Origin: Chloracidobacterium sp.
Lineage (GTDB): Bacteria; Acidobacteriota; Blastocatellia; Chloracidobacteriales; Chloracidobacteriaceae
DNA: 64,000 nt
Reading direction: 5' to 3'
Assembly (NCBI GenBank): GCA_025057975.1
Contig: JANWUV010000001.1
Coordinates: forward strand, 1-64,000
The translations under genes and the position numbers were made by a program. This document shows, piece by piece, positions 1-9,836 of the stretch. Numbering within the stretch: position 1 is the first letter of the stretch; every line of letters starts with the position of its first letter. Below the pieces are notes generated by a model. It saw only the letters and a list, made by a program, of their open reading frames with translations. It was not told where the DNA came from and made no database searches.

Positions 1-1068
1 AGCCTTGATGTAGTCACCCGGAATGGGTGTCCCTGACATGACACACTCAAAGTTTGCTCCGCGGGCGAGCTTCGTCCCGCGCTTCGCCCGCTCCGCATCC
101 TTCGGCTTGCCCACCTTCACCGTGAAGCGGTAGCCGCCGCCCTCAATCACCGGTTCCACATACGCCTCCTTGCCCGCCTTGGTCGAGAGCATAAACGTCG
201 AAACCAACGGCACGTCCACCTGCCCAAACGCCGGATTCGGACTCTTCACCGTCCGCGCCCACAGCCACGCAATGACCGTCAACTCCTGCCCAACGTAGGC
301 TGCCAAGTCCGGGCGCGTCTGCGCCATTTCAGCCGTCACCTTGACCTTCGGGTACAACCACCCAATGCGCTTCTCCGCCTCCGCGCGCATCCACTGCCCG
401 TAGTAGCGCACATCCGCCGCCAGTCCCTGCGCCCCGCGCCATTCGCGGGCAAGGAGCGCCCGCGCCGTACGCGCTTCGGGATTGACCGGCGGCTGACCGG
501 TGAACTTCGGCGGAATCTCAATCATCGCCTTGTTGATGAGGACGGCGACCGGGTTGAGGTCGCTCGCGTACGCTTCCAGTCCCAGCCGCTGGGCTTCGAG
601 CGGCAATGCGCCGCCGCCGGCAAACGGGTCGTGGAAGGCGGGAAGCGCGGGCAGCGCGCCCGCAGCGAGCCGGGCTTTGATCTCCGAGTCGGAGAGCCGG
701 CTGGAAGCCGCCACGCCCAGCACGTGACGCGCCCACGACCGGCGTAGCTCCGCGCGCGCCTGCTCCAGCACCGCTTCATTGGTGGTGTTTTCCCACTGTA
801 CCAGCGCCTCCATCAGACGAAACAGGCGGTCGCGTTCCCGCTGCTGTTCGGCTTCGGTCGGGAACAACTCCGGCAGCGCCGCAGGGTCGTCCACCATCTG
901 GGCGAAGAGGACGGCGCGGGCGACCGCCAGCGGTCGGCGCGCCCACCACAAATGCAGGGTACTCGGATGCCCGTGCCGAATGGACTTTTCACGCACCGCC
1001 GCCCGATTGACGGCGTCCAGCGGCAACGCAACTTCAATCAACTTTTTGCGTGTCAGGTGGTGGTTCAT
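1..1068 (-). CDS. DUF1156 adenine-specific DNA methylase, N-terminal part (partial)
   Basis: Partial gene: it starts at ATG 1068 and stays open to the left edge (356 codons visible). The N-terminus carries the DUF1156 signature, with [17 protein letters not shown] followed by [21 protein letters not shown] methyltransferase SAM-binding segment follows, [17 protein letters not shown], then [14 protein letters not shown]. These are hallmarks of the COG1743 family of large DNA adenine methylases that carry zinc ribbons; the catalytic (D/N/S)PPY motif and zinc ribbon would lie beyond the window. The start follows the stop of the upstream helicase gene by 7 nt, so the two are almost certainly cotranscribed. 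Likely role: modification of DNA in a restriction or phage-defence locus together with the helicase. The family call is firm; the role is inferred. Confidence 0.9.
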   Translation of the reverse strand, partial: MNHHLTRKKLIEVALPLDAVNRAAVREKSIRHGHPSTLHLWWARRPLAVARAVLFAQMVDDPAALPELFPTEAEQQRERDRLFRLMEALVQWENTTNEAVLEQARAELRRSWARHVLGVAASSRLSDSEIKARLAAGALPALPAFHDPFAGGGALPLEAQRLGLEAYASDLNPVAVLINKAMIEIPPKFTGQPPVNPEARTARALLAREWRGAQGLAADVRYYGQWMRAEAEKRIGWLYPKVKVTAEMAQTRPDLAAYVGQELTVIAWLWARTVKSPNPAFGQVDVPLVSTFMLSTKAGKEAYVEPVIEGGGYRFTVKVGKPKDAERAKRGTKLARGANFECVMSGTPIPGDYIKA

Positions 1069-1075
1069 CGCATCG

Positions 1076-4000
1076 TCAGTGGTCTGTCAGGGGTTTGCCT
1101 TCGCCAGTGCTGTGTCGTTCGGACGCCGAGCGGTCGCCCAACCCATACATCGCCTCCCGATTCGCGGCGGGCGACTCGGCCCGCGCTAGCCAATCGGCCG
1201 TTTGGTAGTTCACGCTCGTGACGCCGAAATCCGGCTCGCGTTGAAACGGACGCCGGACGTAATGCACGGCATGGCGGCCGTCGTCAAAGAATTCCACAAT
1301 GGCCAAGATATAGTCGTCCGGCTTGTTGAGCGCCGTCAGGATTTCGTTGCGCGTAACCGTGATGGTCGGCGCATTCGCCGTCCGGCCCTTCACCTCGATG
1401 AAGCGCAGTCGCCCCGTCCCCGGAACACGACTCTCAATGTCGTAGCCCAGCTTTTCCGTCTCACGGTCAACTGGCTCAAACCCAAGTTCGCGTTCAACCG
1501 CCATCACAATGGCGCGGGCGCGGGCGGCCGTCGCCTGCGTATCCTCCGCCGTCGCGTTCGGCGCAGGCGCGGCGCTTCCAACAACCTCCCGCAGCCATCC
1601 CAGCGGGACGACCACCGCCGCCCCCAGCACCACCGGCGGCGACGCCGAGATTTGCGCCTCTCGGTCAAGTTCGGCGAGACGGTGTTCCAAGCGGGCTTGC
1701 AGTTCGTCGGCCCGGCGACGCGCCTCGTGTGAATTGAGGCGTGCGCCGGCTTTGCCGGACTGCTCCTGAAGCTTCAGCTCTTCGGCGCGGCGATCCCAGT
1801 AGGCGATTTCCTTTGTCAGCCGATCTTTGACCGCTGCGCGCGTCTTGGCGATCCAAGCCAGACGCCGTTCCCGCACTTCGCGGAGATGTTCGGGAACAAC
1901 CTGCGCAATGGCGTAGGCCTGCGCTCGTTGTTCCAACTCGTGCGTCATCCACGCCGCTTCGGGACGGCCAAGCAACGCCGCCGCGTCGGGTTCGCCCGGG
2001 GCGAGCGGGCGGTAGTCCAGATAGGGCGCATGGGACAAACACCGCGCATCGCCGTTGGATGACATTTCGACGAACAACATCCGGCGCGAAACCGTGCGCC
2101 GCTCGCCCGAAGACAGCCGGCCGGCATCCTGAATTGCGTGTTCGAGGAAGAAAAGCACGCGCGGCGTCGTTCCGGGGTCGCGTTCGTCCACGAGGACGGC
2201 GCCGCGCTTGAACAGGTCGCGGTGGCTTGCCAACGTCAAATCCAGCACGGCGTCCAGCAACGGGTGTCCGGGGTGGACGAAGATGGCGGGTGGTCGGCCG
2301 GGTGGGGCAATGAGCGACTTCTCGAACACGACGCGCTCGTAGCGCGTCAGCACGGCGTCGCCGCCGCGTCGGTTGCGATGACGGATCGGCGCCGGGACAT
2401 GCGTAATCTCGTAGCGGCGCGGCTCGCGCTCATGAATGCGCCCGCCCAGCCGCCGAAACGCTTCCAGAAAGAACGACTCGATGTAGTGCGGCTGGAGGCG
2501 ATGCGCTTCGGCGCGTTCCATCTGCTCGCGGACGCGCGCAACGCGGGTGACATCCATCACGTCATGGGCGAGCGCCCGTTCCTCCAGCAACGTCTGCAAG
2601 CGCGCCGTATCCACGGCGTTTTCAACCGCCTGCGTCAGACGCGCCCGCACGTCGGGGCGGTCGCCGTAGCGGACGGCCTCCAGCATCAGTTCGCGCAGGG
2701 GGCGGCCGTCGAACTGCAACCGGCCGAGAACGTCAAAGACCCGTCCGCCCAGCGCCATGCGGGCTTCGTCGAGCTTTTCCAGCAGGCGACGGTACACGTC
2801 GCCTTCGCGCGTTCCTTCGGCGACCAGATTCCACAGGTGGCACACTTCCGTCTGCCCGATGCGGTGAATCCGTCCGAAGCGTTGTTCGAGCCGGTTTGGA
2901 TTCCACGGCAGGTCGTAGTTGATCATCAAGTGGGCGCGTTGCAGGTTGACGCCTTCACCGGCGGCGTCGGTAGCGAGCAGAACCTGTGTTTCCGGGTCGT
3001 ACAGGAAACGTTCCTGCGCCTTGCGGCGTTCTTCGCGGCTCATCCCGCCGTGGATGACGACGACGGCCTGTGGTCGGCCGAGATGGGCGACAATGTTGTG
3101 TTCGAGGTAGCGGAGCGTGTCGCGGTGTTCGGTGAAGACGACCAGCTTTTGGCGCGGCATCGGTTCGGCGGTTGTTTCCGATTCGGCACAGTGGAAGATT
3201 TCATCAAGCAGGTGGGACAGTTGCCGCCACTTCGTATCCTGACGGCGGCGGCGGATGTCGGCGGCCAGCGTTTCGAGTCGCGCCAGCGTCTGGATTTCAA
3301 GCTGAAGTTCGGCGACGGTGCGGGCGGCGGTCGCCTGATCGAGTACGGTGGCTTCGGCGGCTTCGATTTCGCGTTCGGGTGCGTCTTCAAGGTCTTCGAG
3401 GTCATCGGCGTCGAGCAATGGCGCCGTGTCCAGCACGGCGGCGGCGTCCGCCGCTTGCTGAAGCTGCTCCAGTTCACGCAGGCGTTTCTCCAAGCGTTCG
3501 CGGCGGCGGCGTAGCGACTGATAGATGGCTTCCGGCGACGACGCCAGCCGACGTTGCAGCATGGTGAGCGCAAAACCAACCGTCCCGGCGCGCTGGTTGT
3601 TGGGCAGCGCCTCGGCGCGATTGAACTCTTCGCGGACATAGTCGGTGACGGCCTGATACAACTGGGCTTCCGGCGGCGAGAGCGGGTACGGGACGGTGTG
3701 GGCGATACGCTCCGGGAACAGCGGCGTTCCGTCGAATTTGAGCAGGTTTTCCTTGACCATTCGCCGCATGAGGTCGCCGACATCCGTCCGGTGGACGCCT
3801 TCGCGGAAGCGTCCCTCAAAGCGGTCGGGGTCGAGCAGAGCGAGAAAGAGCTGGAAGTCCTCTTCTTTGCCGTTGTGGGGCGTCGCCGTCAGCAGCAGCA
3901 GGTGGCGGGTCAGACCGGAAACGAGTTGTCCCAGCTTGTAGCGTTTGGTGTACCGGACTTCGTCGCCGAGAAACGCGGCGGAGAGCTTGTGCGCTTCGTC

Positions 4001-4690
4001 GCACACCACCAAGTCATAGCGGTTGTCGGGCGCGGCGAGTCGGCGCTGGGCGGTTTCATCGCGGGCGAGTTTATCGAGGCGGGCGATGGCGAGGTCGTGT
4101 TCGAGGAACCAGTTGCCGGTGCGCGCCGCTTCCAGCTTATCCTTGGTGAGGATTTCAAACGGCAGGTGGAAGCGCCGTGCCAGTTCGTCCTGCCACTGTT
4201 CGACGAGGTTGCCGGGGCAGATGATCAGACAGCGGCGCAGGTCGCCGCGCGCCATCAGTTCCCGGATGAGGAGTCCGGTCATAATCGTCTTGCCGGCGCC
4301 GGGATCATCGGCGAGGAGAAAGCGCAACGGTTGGCGCGGGAGCATCGCTTCATAGACTGCCGTAATCTGGTGCGGCAGCGGTTCAATCAGCGAGGTGTGA
4401 ACGGCGAGGAGCGGGTCAAACAGATGCGCCAGCCGGATGCGATGAGCTTCAGCCGTGAGCCGAAACAGCGCGCCGTCCCCATCAAAGCGCCACGGGCGGG
4501 CGTCGGCAACGACGGTCAGCCGCGTTTCGTCGCTGCGAAAGAGGAGTTCGTCGGCGACGCCGCCGGACGGATCGCGGTACACCAAGGTCAGCGCGTCCGT
4601 CCCGTGCCAAGTGACGCTGACAACGGTGACGGCCGCATCCGGGAGAATGCCCCGGACGACAACGCTGGGTTGCAGGTCTTCAAGCTTCAT
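1076..4690 (-). CDS. SNF2-family helicase with C-terminal DUF3883-like domain
   Basis: A 1204-residue superfamily 2 (HepA/SNF2-type) ATPase. Walker A (DPGAGKT, about residues 129-135), the DEAH box (231-234), [15 protein letters not shown] and a helicase C domain ending in [13 protein letters not shown] are all present. The middle has long charged helical stretches. The last about 130 residues match DUF3883, with YDIES then RFIEVKGR, an arrangement resembling a PD-(D/E)xK nuclease core. ATG 4690 (MKLEDL) is chosen because family members begin this way; an in-frame GTG at 4705 would add 5 residues. Neither has a clear Shine-Dalgarno. It is followed by a DUF1156 methylase 7 nt downstream. Likely DNA translocase of a defence or modification system; chromatin-remodelling-like or transcription-recycling roles are less likely given the partner. 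Confidence 0.88.
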   Translation of the reverse strand: MKLEDLQPSVVVRGILPDAAVTVVSVTWHGTDALTLVYRDPSGGVADELLFRSDETRLTVVADARPWRFDGDGALFRLTAEAHRIRLAHLFDPLLAVHTSLIEPLPHQITAVYEAMLPRQPLRFLLADDPGAGKTIMTGLLIRELMARGDLRRCLIICPGNLVEQWQDELARRFHLPFEILTKDKLEAARTGNWFLEHDLAIARLDKLARDETAQRRLAAPDNRYDLVVCDEAHKLSAAFLGDEVRYTKRYKLGQLVSGLTRHLLLLTATPHNGKEEDFQLFLALLDPDRFEGRFREGVHRTDVGDLMRRMVKENLLKFDGTPLFPERIAHTVPYPLSPPEAQLYQAVTDYVREEFNRAEALPNNQRAGTVGFALTMLQRRLASSPEAIYQSLRRRRERLEKRLRELEQLQQAADAAAVLDTAPLLDADDLEDLEDAPEREIEAAEATVLDQATAARTVAELQLEIQTLARLETLAADIRRRRQDTKWRQLSHLLDEIFHCAESETTAEPMPRQKLVVFTEHRDTLRYLEHNIVAHLGRPQAVVVIHGGMSREERRKAQERFLYDPETQVLLATDAAGEGVNLQRAHLMINYDLPWNPNRLEQRFGRIHRIGQTEVCHLWNLVAEGTREGDVYRRLLEKLDEARMALGGRVFDVLGRLQFDGRPLRELMLEAVRYGDRPDVRARLTQAVENAVDTARLQTLLEERALAHDVMDVTRVARVREQMERAEAHRLQPHYIESFFLEAFRRLGGRIHEREPRRYEITHVPAPIRHRNRRGGDAVLTRYERVVFEKSLIAPPGRPPAIFVHPGHPLLDAVLDLTLASHRDLFKRGAVLVDERDPGTTPRVLFFLEHAIQDAGRLSSGERRTVSRRMLFVEMSSNGDARCLSHAPYLDYRPLAPGEPDAAALLGRPEAAWMTHELEQRAQAYAIAQVVPEHLREVRERRLAWIAKTRAAVKDRLTKEIAYWDRRAEELKLQEQSGKAGARLNSHEARRRADELQARLEHRLAELDREAQISASPPVVLGAAVVVPLGWLREVVGSAAPAPNATAEDTQATAARARAIVMAVERELGFEPVDRETEKLGYDIESRVPGTGRLRFIEVKGRTANAPTITVTRNEILTALNKPDDYILAIVEFFDDGRHAVHYVRRPFQREPDFGVTSVNYQTADWLARAESPAANREAMYGLGDRSASERHSTGEGKPLTDH

Positions 4691-4705
4691 CTTTAGAGCG
4701 TTCAC

Positions 4706-4724
4706 GAGCGGCGCAGCGCCGCTC
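4706..4724. repeat. 9-bp inverted repeat before the helicase gene
   Basis: GAGCGGCGC and GCGCCGCTC flank a single central base. It lies directly upstream of the helicase start codons (GTG 4705, ATG 4690), so in RNA it would fold into a hairpin at or near the 5' end of the message. No T-run follows. It could be an operator or a translation-blocking hairpin. Confidence 0.5.
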
Positions 4725-4804
4725 TGACGGCGAACAGCATTCTCAAGCGGGCGGGCGTCAATCCGTTCCCACTATGTCTTCGCTGGGCCTTTGCCGGGAA
4801 AGCG

Positions 4805-5299
4805 CTAGAGCTTGACTTCCATCATCAGGCCATCTTCTGGCGGGTCGGTGTAAAAACCGCGCCGGTAGGCGACGGCAACAAAACCCAGCGACGCATAGAG
4901 CGCCTGCGCCGCTGTATTTGACGGGCGCACCTCAAGAAAGGCCGTCGCTGCGCCGTAGAGCCGTCCCGTGTACAGCGCCTCCTTCAACAACCGCCGCCCC
5001 AACCCGCGCCGCCGCACTTCGGGATAGACAGCGAGGTTGGCGATATGCAGTTCGCGGCCGTCGTGACGGGCGGAAGGCTGGACGCGGCCAGCCAGAAAAC
5101 CATAGATCGGTCGTGTCACGAACGGCGCTTGGCCGCGTACCACCAACATGACCGCCAGCGGATTATGGCGCAGCTCCGCGCGGTAGCTCTCATAGCCCCA
5201 ACGACTCAGGCGAGCCAGTCGCTCCAGCTCGACTACCGCCGCTAGGTCGCTTTCCAGCATTGGCGCTACGTAAAAACTTTCGTCAAACAGCCCATTCAT
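4805..5299 (-). CDS. rimI: GNAT acetyltransferase, RimI-like
   Basis: A 164-residue GNAT-fold N-acetyltransferase, the length usual for RimI, which acetylates the N-terminal alanine of ribosomal protein S18. The acetyl-CoA loop LAVYPEVRRRGLGRRLL and the following LEVRPSNTAAQALYASLGF, then an aromatic YRRGFY segment, are the typical RimI order. ATG 5299 is preferred over an upstream in-frame ATG at 5362, because the added 21 residues are basic, low-complexity and not part of the fold. It lies 85 nt downstream of folD on the same strand and may be cotranscribed with it. The GNAT call is firm; the substrate (S18 or another protein) is inferred. Confidence 0.82.
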   Translation of the reverse strand: MNGLFDESFYVAPMLESDLAAVVELERLARLSRWGYESYRAELRHNPLAVMLVVRGQAPFVTRPIYGFLAGRVQPSARHDGRELHIANLAVYPEVRRRGLGRRLLKEALYTGRLYGAATAFLEVRPSNTAAQALYASLGFVAVAYRRGFYTDPPEDGLMMEVKL

Positions 5300-5384
5300 A
5301 CCAGCTGCGCTGAAGCTGAAGCCAAACCGCAGCGCATTCTTGCCAGGTCGCCGGGGGAACACGCCGGCGATTATGGAGCATTCG

Positions 5385-6305
5385 CTATCGGCGGCAAGCG
5401 CGCTCAGCAGCGAGCGTCGTATTGCGCATTAGCATGGCGATGGTCAGCGGCCCGACGCCGCCGGGAACTGGCGTGAGATAGCCGGCGCGTTCGGCCGCCT
5501 GAAGCGGATGCACGTCCCCAATCAGCGTGTAGCCCTTCTTCTCTAGTTCAGCCAACCGGGTTGGATCGCCGCCGAAGTAGGTCTCGACTTCAGCCGGCGT
5601 CGTGATGCGATTGATACCGACATCCACCACCACCGCGCCGGGACGAATGAAATCCGCCGTGACGAGCGCTGTTCGTCCGATGGCGGCGATGAGGATGTCC
5701 GCTGTTTGGGCTACGGCGGCTAAATCGGGCGTACGGGAGTGGCACACCGTCACGGTTGCGTCGCGGTGCAGCAGCAACAGCGCTAGGGGCAAACCGACAA
5801 TGGCGCTCCGCCCCAAAACGACCGCCCGCCGCCCGCGCAGCGGCAGGTCGTAGTGATCCAAAAGCGCCAGTACGCCCGCTGGGGTACAGGGCACAAAGCC
5901 CTCCTGTTTGAGGGCGAGGCGTCCGACGTTGACCGGATGAAAGCCGTCCACATCCTTGTCCGGGTCAATCGCTCGAATGACGGCCGGGGCGTCGATCTGC
6001 GGCGGCAGCGGCAGTTGAACGAGGATGCCGTGAATATCGGTTCGTGCGTTGAGCGTAGCGACCAAGGCGAGCAGTTCGGTGGTTGTCGTTTCAGCCGGGA
6101 GTGGGATGACTTCGGAATGCAGCCCCAACCGCGTACAGGTTTTGGCCTTGGCGGTGACGTATGTTCGTGACGCCGGATTATCGCCGACAAGGACGGCGGC
6201 CAGTCCCGGCCGGACGCCCTGCGTCGTCAGACGGCGGCAGCGTTCGGCTGTTTCCGCGTTGAGTTTTGAGGCGACCAGCGCCCCATCGAGGATTTGCGCG
6301 CCCAC
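5385..6305 (-). CDS. folD: Bifunctional methylenetetrahydrofolate dehydrogenase/cyclohydrolase
   Basis: A 306-residue FolD, the usual length. It interconverts 5,10-methylene-THF, methenyl-THF and 10-formyl-THF in the cytosol, feeding purine and formyl-Met-tRNA synthesis. The substrate region has SRTYVTAKAKTC with the catalytic Tyr and Lys, then HGILVQLPLP and the conserved PDKDVDGFHPVN. The Rossmann loop is VVLGRSAIVGLP and the C-terminal signature is PVPGGVGPLTIAML. Translation starts at GTG 6305, behind a strong GGGAGG at a spacing of 8. Downstream is the rimI-like gene. Confidence 0.96.
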   Translation of the reverse strand: MGAQILDGALVASKLNAETAERCRRLTTQGVRPGLAAVLVGDNPASRTYVTAKAKTCTRLGLHSEVIPLPAETTTTELLALVATLNARTDIHGILVQLPLPPQIDAPAVIRAIDPDKDVDGFHPVNVGRLALKQEGFVPCTPAGVLALLDHYDLPLRGRRAVVLGRSAIVGLPLALLLLHRDATVTVCHSRTPDLAAVAQTADILIAAIGRTALVTADFIRPGAVVVDVGINRITTPAEVETYFGGDPTRLAELEKKGYTLIGDVHPLQAAERAGYLTPVPGGVGPLTIAMLMRNTTLAAERACRR

Positions 6306-6499
6306 GGCCGCGCCTCCCTAAAAGAAAAAATCGCTTGCGCTGCGACGGTAAACGACCGCCGATGGGGTGACAAGATGGCGACCACTGTATCGTTTTCGGC
6401 GCAAAACGCTTGCAATGCTTCAAAGATGGCCGCTGTCCTCAAAAAAGTCGGCGCGTCGCCGTTTACGGTGCAGGACGCTGCTGCACGCCAATCTGCTTA
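6306..6499. other. Intergenic stretch between folD and the zinc-ribbon gene
   Basis: A 194-nt stretch between two minus-strand genes. It must hold the folD promoter or leader; the GGGAGG ribosome site of folD is at its left end. I see no RNA gene and no clear terminator. Short plus-strand reading frames here run into the opposite strand of the zinc-ribbon gene and are not credible. Confidence 0.5.
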
Positions 6500-8152
6500 C
6501 TATCGAGCTGCTTTCGATTTGGAAGGCGCACCCGTTGTCGGCCTGATCTCCTGCACGCCCGCCACCAACCAGTACCGGCCGCGCTTGACGAAGCGGTAGG
6601 CGATCCGGGTGGTGTCGTTCAACGCGGCACCGGTTTGGCGGTGGCGGCCGGTCAGCGTTCGGTTGGTCGTCACCGTCGCGGTTTTGCCTCCGGCGTCAAG
6701 TTGTACCTGCGGGGCGTCGTGCGTCATCGAGAGCGGCGCGTAGGTTTCCCAAAGCTTGGCCATATCGCTTGCGGCGCGCTCCGCCGTTCCTTCGCGGCGG
6801 TTGTAGTATGGGCGGAGCGTTGCGTCGAAATAGCTTCGGTAGTGTTCGCGCTGCTGCGCGCTGAAGGACTGGGCTAAGCCGTCCAGCGCCGTCAGGATGG
6901 CTTCCCGGCTGCTTTGCGTTTCCGTCTGGGGCTGATTGGGGCGTGATGCGGGACGCGGAGCAGCGGGCTGTGGTGTGTTCCCGGCGGGCGGCGACGCCAC
7001 GTACGCTTTCCAGACGCCGAAACCGCCGACGCCGGCGGCGACGACGCCGGCCGCAAACCACGGCAGCCACTGCCAGGGACGCCGGTCGGTCGTCGGCTCC
7101 GTTGGCTGCGGCGGCGCGGTTGAAGCCGGCGCCGGCGGCGTCTGGTTTGTCGGCTCCAACGGGGCGGCGGCAGGACGCTCCGGCGTCACCGGCGGCGCGA
7201 CCGGCGATCTGCTCGCGGCGTCTGAGAGCAACGCATCACGGGCGCTCGCTGGAGGCGTGATGGTCGGGGCAGGCGGCGCGTCCGGCGGGCGATTGACTTC
7301 CAGTTTGCCTTTACGCTGTAGGATGCCCTCGGCGTCGGCCACAGCCGGCGCGTGAACCCAGATGTCGCCGCCGCGCGGCTGGTCGCAATCAAAAATCTCG
7401 GAAAACCAGTGAATGAAATCCCCGGCGACGCCAAAGCGCGACCAACTAGGGATGATGTGGTACGCCTGCGGTGGGACGCCGACGCCGCAGGCGTAAAACA
7501 GCCCCTTCTCGTTGCGGAAAAAGCGGCGCAGGTTGTAGTCGAAGTGGACGCGAATGAGTTTCGGCAAATACTGCTGGTGCAGTTCGCGCACCCGTACCGG
7601 CGTTGTGATGGCGATGCCGTCCGAGCTGACGACCGCCGCCCTGTCCACCGCAGCGTCCTCCTGAGCTGCGGCTGTTGGCGCGGTTGTTTCCTGCGCACTG
7701 GCCGGCGGTTGTGCGGCGGCGCTCTGGGGGACAGTGCTCGGCGCAACGACGCCCACGGTGACCAGCAGCGTCACTGTCTCATGGCAGGCCGGGCAATGCC
7801 GCCGCTGCGTAACGATGGTTGTCCGCAAAACGCGGCACGCATGGGGCGCGGCCTCGCCGGCGAAGGTTGCGCCGCAGCCGGAACAGCGCGGTTGGTTGGC
7901 TGCGCCGTTTGGCAGGTACGTGATCCGCTCGCAGACGTGGCACAGGCGGCGGGTTGCATCGGGCGCTTGGCAGTAGGGGCAAACGTCTGGGTGTTCCGCC
8001 TGCCGTGCGTCCCAGTGGAGATCGCAAACCGGGCAATAGCCTGTGACGCCTTCCAGTCGCAAACCGTGGCCGGCCGGGCAGGTTTGCTCGACCGCCGCCG
8101 GATTGAATGGAAAGCGCACGGCGTGCTGAGCGCACCAGACGGTCGGCGGCAT
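6500..8152 (-). CDS. Multi-zinc-ribbon, single-pass membrane protein with NTF2-like C-terminal domain
   Basis: A 550-residue protein that I cannot name. Residues 1-125 hold five CxxC knuckles (C40/C43, C58/C61, C71/C74, C90/C93, C120/C123) plus C25/H29, enough for two or three zinc ribbons. Residues about 180-290 form an unrecognised block rich in aromatics. A Pro/Ala/Thr linker leads to one membrane helix near 360-385 (WFAAGVVAAGVGGFGVW). The last about 130 residues look like an NTF2/SnoaL-type fold with YRSYFDATLRPYYNR and RYWLVAGVQEIR. So the zinc ribbons would face the cytoplasm and the NTF2-like domain the periplasm. ATG 8152 has GGGAGGA upstream. The domain layout suggests a sensor or scaffold, but no function is assigned. 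Confidence 0.75.
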   Translation of the reverse strand: MPPTVWCAQHAVRFPFNPAAVEQTCPAGHGLRLEGVTGYCPVCDLHWDARQAEHPDVCPYCQAPDATRRLCHVCERITYLPNGAANQPRCSGCGATFAGEAAPHACRVLRTTIVTQRRHCPACHETVTLLVTVGVVAPSTVPQSAAAQPPASAQETTAPTAAAQEDAAVDRAAVVSSDGIAITTPVRVRELHQQYLPKLIRVHFDYNLRRFFRNEKGLFYACGVGVPPQAYHIIPSWSRFGVAGDFIHWFSEIFDCDQPRGGDIWVHAPAVADAEGILQRKGKLEVNRPPDAPPAPTITPPASARDALLSDAASRSPVAPPVTPERPAAAPLEPTNQTPPAPASTAPPQPTEPTTDRRPWQWLPWFAAGVVAAGVGGFGVWKAYVASPPAGNTPQPAAPRPASRPNQPQTETQSSREAILTALDGLAQSFSAQQREHYRSYFDATLRPYYNRREGTAERAASDMAKLWETYAPLSMTHDAPQVQLDAGGKTATVTTNRTLTGRHRQTGAALNDTTRIAYRFVKRGRYWLVAGVQEIRPTTGAPSKSKAAR

Positions 8153-8227
8153 GGCGACAATTTCCTCCCGCTTTGCTGGGACGGTTCAGATTTCCGGGTG
8201 ACAAAACGCCAGCGGCGGCGGTGATGT

Positions 8228-8785
8228 TCACCGTAGCAGCGCGTCGTCGTCGGCCTCCAGTTTGGTTATCCAGAGCGGAATAGGCAACCAGACGGCGGGC
8301 GCGCCATGAACGGCTTCGTCAAGCGCCGCGACCTGTCGCTCGACTGCGCGCTGCGTACCAGTTTCGGGCAGGTCTTCCCATCGCTCGTAACAGCCGTGCT
8401 GAATGCAGGCCGCCGGCTTGGCCTTCCAGTGAACGAGGCAGCCGACGCCCGGCTCGAACAGCGGGCAGGCGTAGGTTTGCGCGAATGTGTCGCCGGTTTC
8501 CGTCAGGCCGTACCGGACGACGGCGGCATGCGCTCGTGCGAGGACTTCGCGCACTTTGTCGGGTCCGTGTTTAGGGCTGCGGCGCAGGGTTTCCAGCATC
8601 GCTTCGGCTTCGAGTCGGACGATGTGGACATTGACGAATTGGGCGTCGGCGCAGCAGGGCGTCGGGCAGACGGCGCAATCGGCGGCCAGATGCCCGTAGG
8701 TTTTGCCGATGTAGCGTGCGAAGCGTTGTTTGAGGCGGCGCAGCCACGCAAACGCCGCTGCTTTGGCGTTGGTTTCGCGTGCCAT
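8228..8785 (-). CDS. YkgJ-family cysteine-cluster protein
   Basis: A 185-residue protein with a cysteine pattern typical of the YkgJ/CxxCxxCC family: CAVCPTPCC in the first third and CPLFEPGVGCLVHWKAKP followed by ACIQHGC later. This family is annotated as a putative zinc- or iron-chelating protein; its biochemical role is not established. ATG 8785 (MARETNA) is favoured over an in-frame start at 8851, since the extra 22 residues are almost all Arg/Ser/Gln and look like untranslated sequence. It lies 75 nt upstream of the zinc-ribbon membrane protein on the same strand, so the two cysteine-rich proteins may be coexpressed. Confidence 0.78.
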   Translation of the reverse strand: MARETNAKAAAFAWLRRLKQRFARYIGKTYGHLAADCAVCPTPCCADAQFVNVHIVRLEAEAMLETLRRSPKHGPDKVREVLARAHAAVVRYGLTETGDTFAQTYACPLFEPGVGCLVHWKAKPAACIQHGCYERWEDLPETGTQRAVERQVAALDEAVHGAPAVWLPIPLWITKLEADDDALLR

Positions 8786-8885
8786 CCGCCGTGATTGTGT
8801 GGAGCGTTGTCGTCGAAGCCGTGAGCGCGCCGCCGGTCGCTTCATCCGCATGTCATCCGCTCAAAGTTCAGTTTGCGTAAGTGGT

Positions 8886-9836
8886 TTAGCCAGTGAGCGC
8901 CGCAACATGTGCACGCACCGTCTGCGGCAACGTGGTTAGGTTATAGCCGCCTTCAAGCACCGAAACGACCCGTCCGGCGCAGTAGGTGTCGGCTACATTC
9001 GTGACCAAGCGGGTCAGATGCACAAAGTCGTCGTCGGTCAGATTGAGGTCACCCAGGGGGTCGCTTTCGTGAGCGTCAAAGCCAGCCGAAATCAAGACAA
9101 AATCCGGGTGAAACCGGCGCAGGATTGTCGTTAGCGCCGTCTCGAACGCCCGGCGATACTCGGCGGCAGTCGTCCCTGCCGCCAGCGGAACATTCAGCGT
9201 GTACCCTTCGCCCTCGCCTGTTCCGCACTCCCATCGGCTTCCTGTGCCGGGGTAGTGCGGAAACTGGTGAACCGAGAAGAAAAACACCGAAGGGTCGGCG
9301 TAGAAGATCTCTTGCGTACCGTTGCCGTGGTGAACGTCCCAATCCACGATGAGGACGCGCCGGAAGCCAAGTTGCTGCGCATGGCGCGCAGCGACCGCGA
9401 CATTGTTGAACAGACAAAAACCCATAGCGCGGTTCGCCGTCGCATGATGGCCCGGCGGACGAACAGCCACGAACGCTCGCCGCGCTGCGCCGCCGCTGAC
9501 GGCTTCAACGGCGGCCAACGCCGCACCCGCCGCATACTGCGCCGCCTCGTACGAGCCGGCCGAGACAACTGTATCAGGGTCGAGCGCCGCCCGTCGCCCA
9601 GCCTGCTGCGTCTTCCGCACCGCCGCCGCTACCTGCGCAGCATGCTCAGGCGTATGCACTTGAAACAATTCCGCGTCGGACGCCATGCGCGGCGTCCCCC
9701 AGCGACATGTCTCACGCAGTTGCGGGTCGCTTCTAAGCGCCTGCACGATGCTTGCCGTCCGCGCCACCGTCTCTGGGTGGGGCCCGGTGTCGTGGCGCGC
9801 GTTGCTTTCAGGAGCGAAGAGCCAAACGTCCGACAT
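8886..9836 (-). CDS. Histone-deacetylase-family deacetylase (AcuC/acetylpolyamine amidohydrolase type)
   Basis: A 316-residue zinc hydrolase of the arginase/deacetylase superfamily. All active-site motifs are present: RPPGHHA (tandem His), DWDVHHGNGT (zinc Asp and His), SAGFDAHESDPLG (second zinc Asp) and EGGYN. Bacterial relatives remove acetyl groups from proteins such as acetyl-CoA synthetase (AcuC) or from acetylpolyamines; the sequence alone does not tell which. No signal peptide. It reads away from a MocR-type regulator gene across 128 nt, so that regulator may control it. No clear ribosome site before ATG 9836. Confidence 0.9.
   Translation of the reverse strand: MSDVWLFAPESNARHDTGPHPETVARTASIVQALRSDPQLRETCRWGTPRMASDAELFQVHTPEHAAQVAAAVRKTQQAGRRAALDPDTVVSAGSYEAAQYAAGAALAAVEAVSGGAARRAFVAVRPPGHHATANRAMGFCLFNNVAVAARHAQQLGFRRVLIVDWDVHHGNGTQEIFYADPSVFFFSVHQFPHYPGTGSRWECGTGEGEGYTLNVPLAAGTTAAEYRRAFETALTTILRRFHPDFVLISAGFDAHESDPLGDLNLTDDDFVHLTRLVTNVADTYCAGRVVSVLEGGYNLTTLPQTVRAHVAALTG

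Noticed and set aside
1076-4690. Naming the helicase DrmD of class 1 DISARM
   Set aside because: DrmA, DrmB and DrmC are not visible and the methylase is DUF1156 type; the evidence in the window is not enough.
2138-4696. Long plus-strand reading frames (458 and 380 residues) opposite the helicase gene
   Set aside because: They are the antisense of a gene with clear helicase motifs; composition is that of GC-rich shadow frames, and no domain is recognisable.
7352-8224. A 290-residue plus-strand frame opposite the zinc-ribbon gene
   Set aside because: The minus strand has five CxxC motifs, a membrane helix and a good ribosome site; the plus frame has none.
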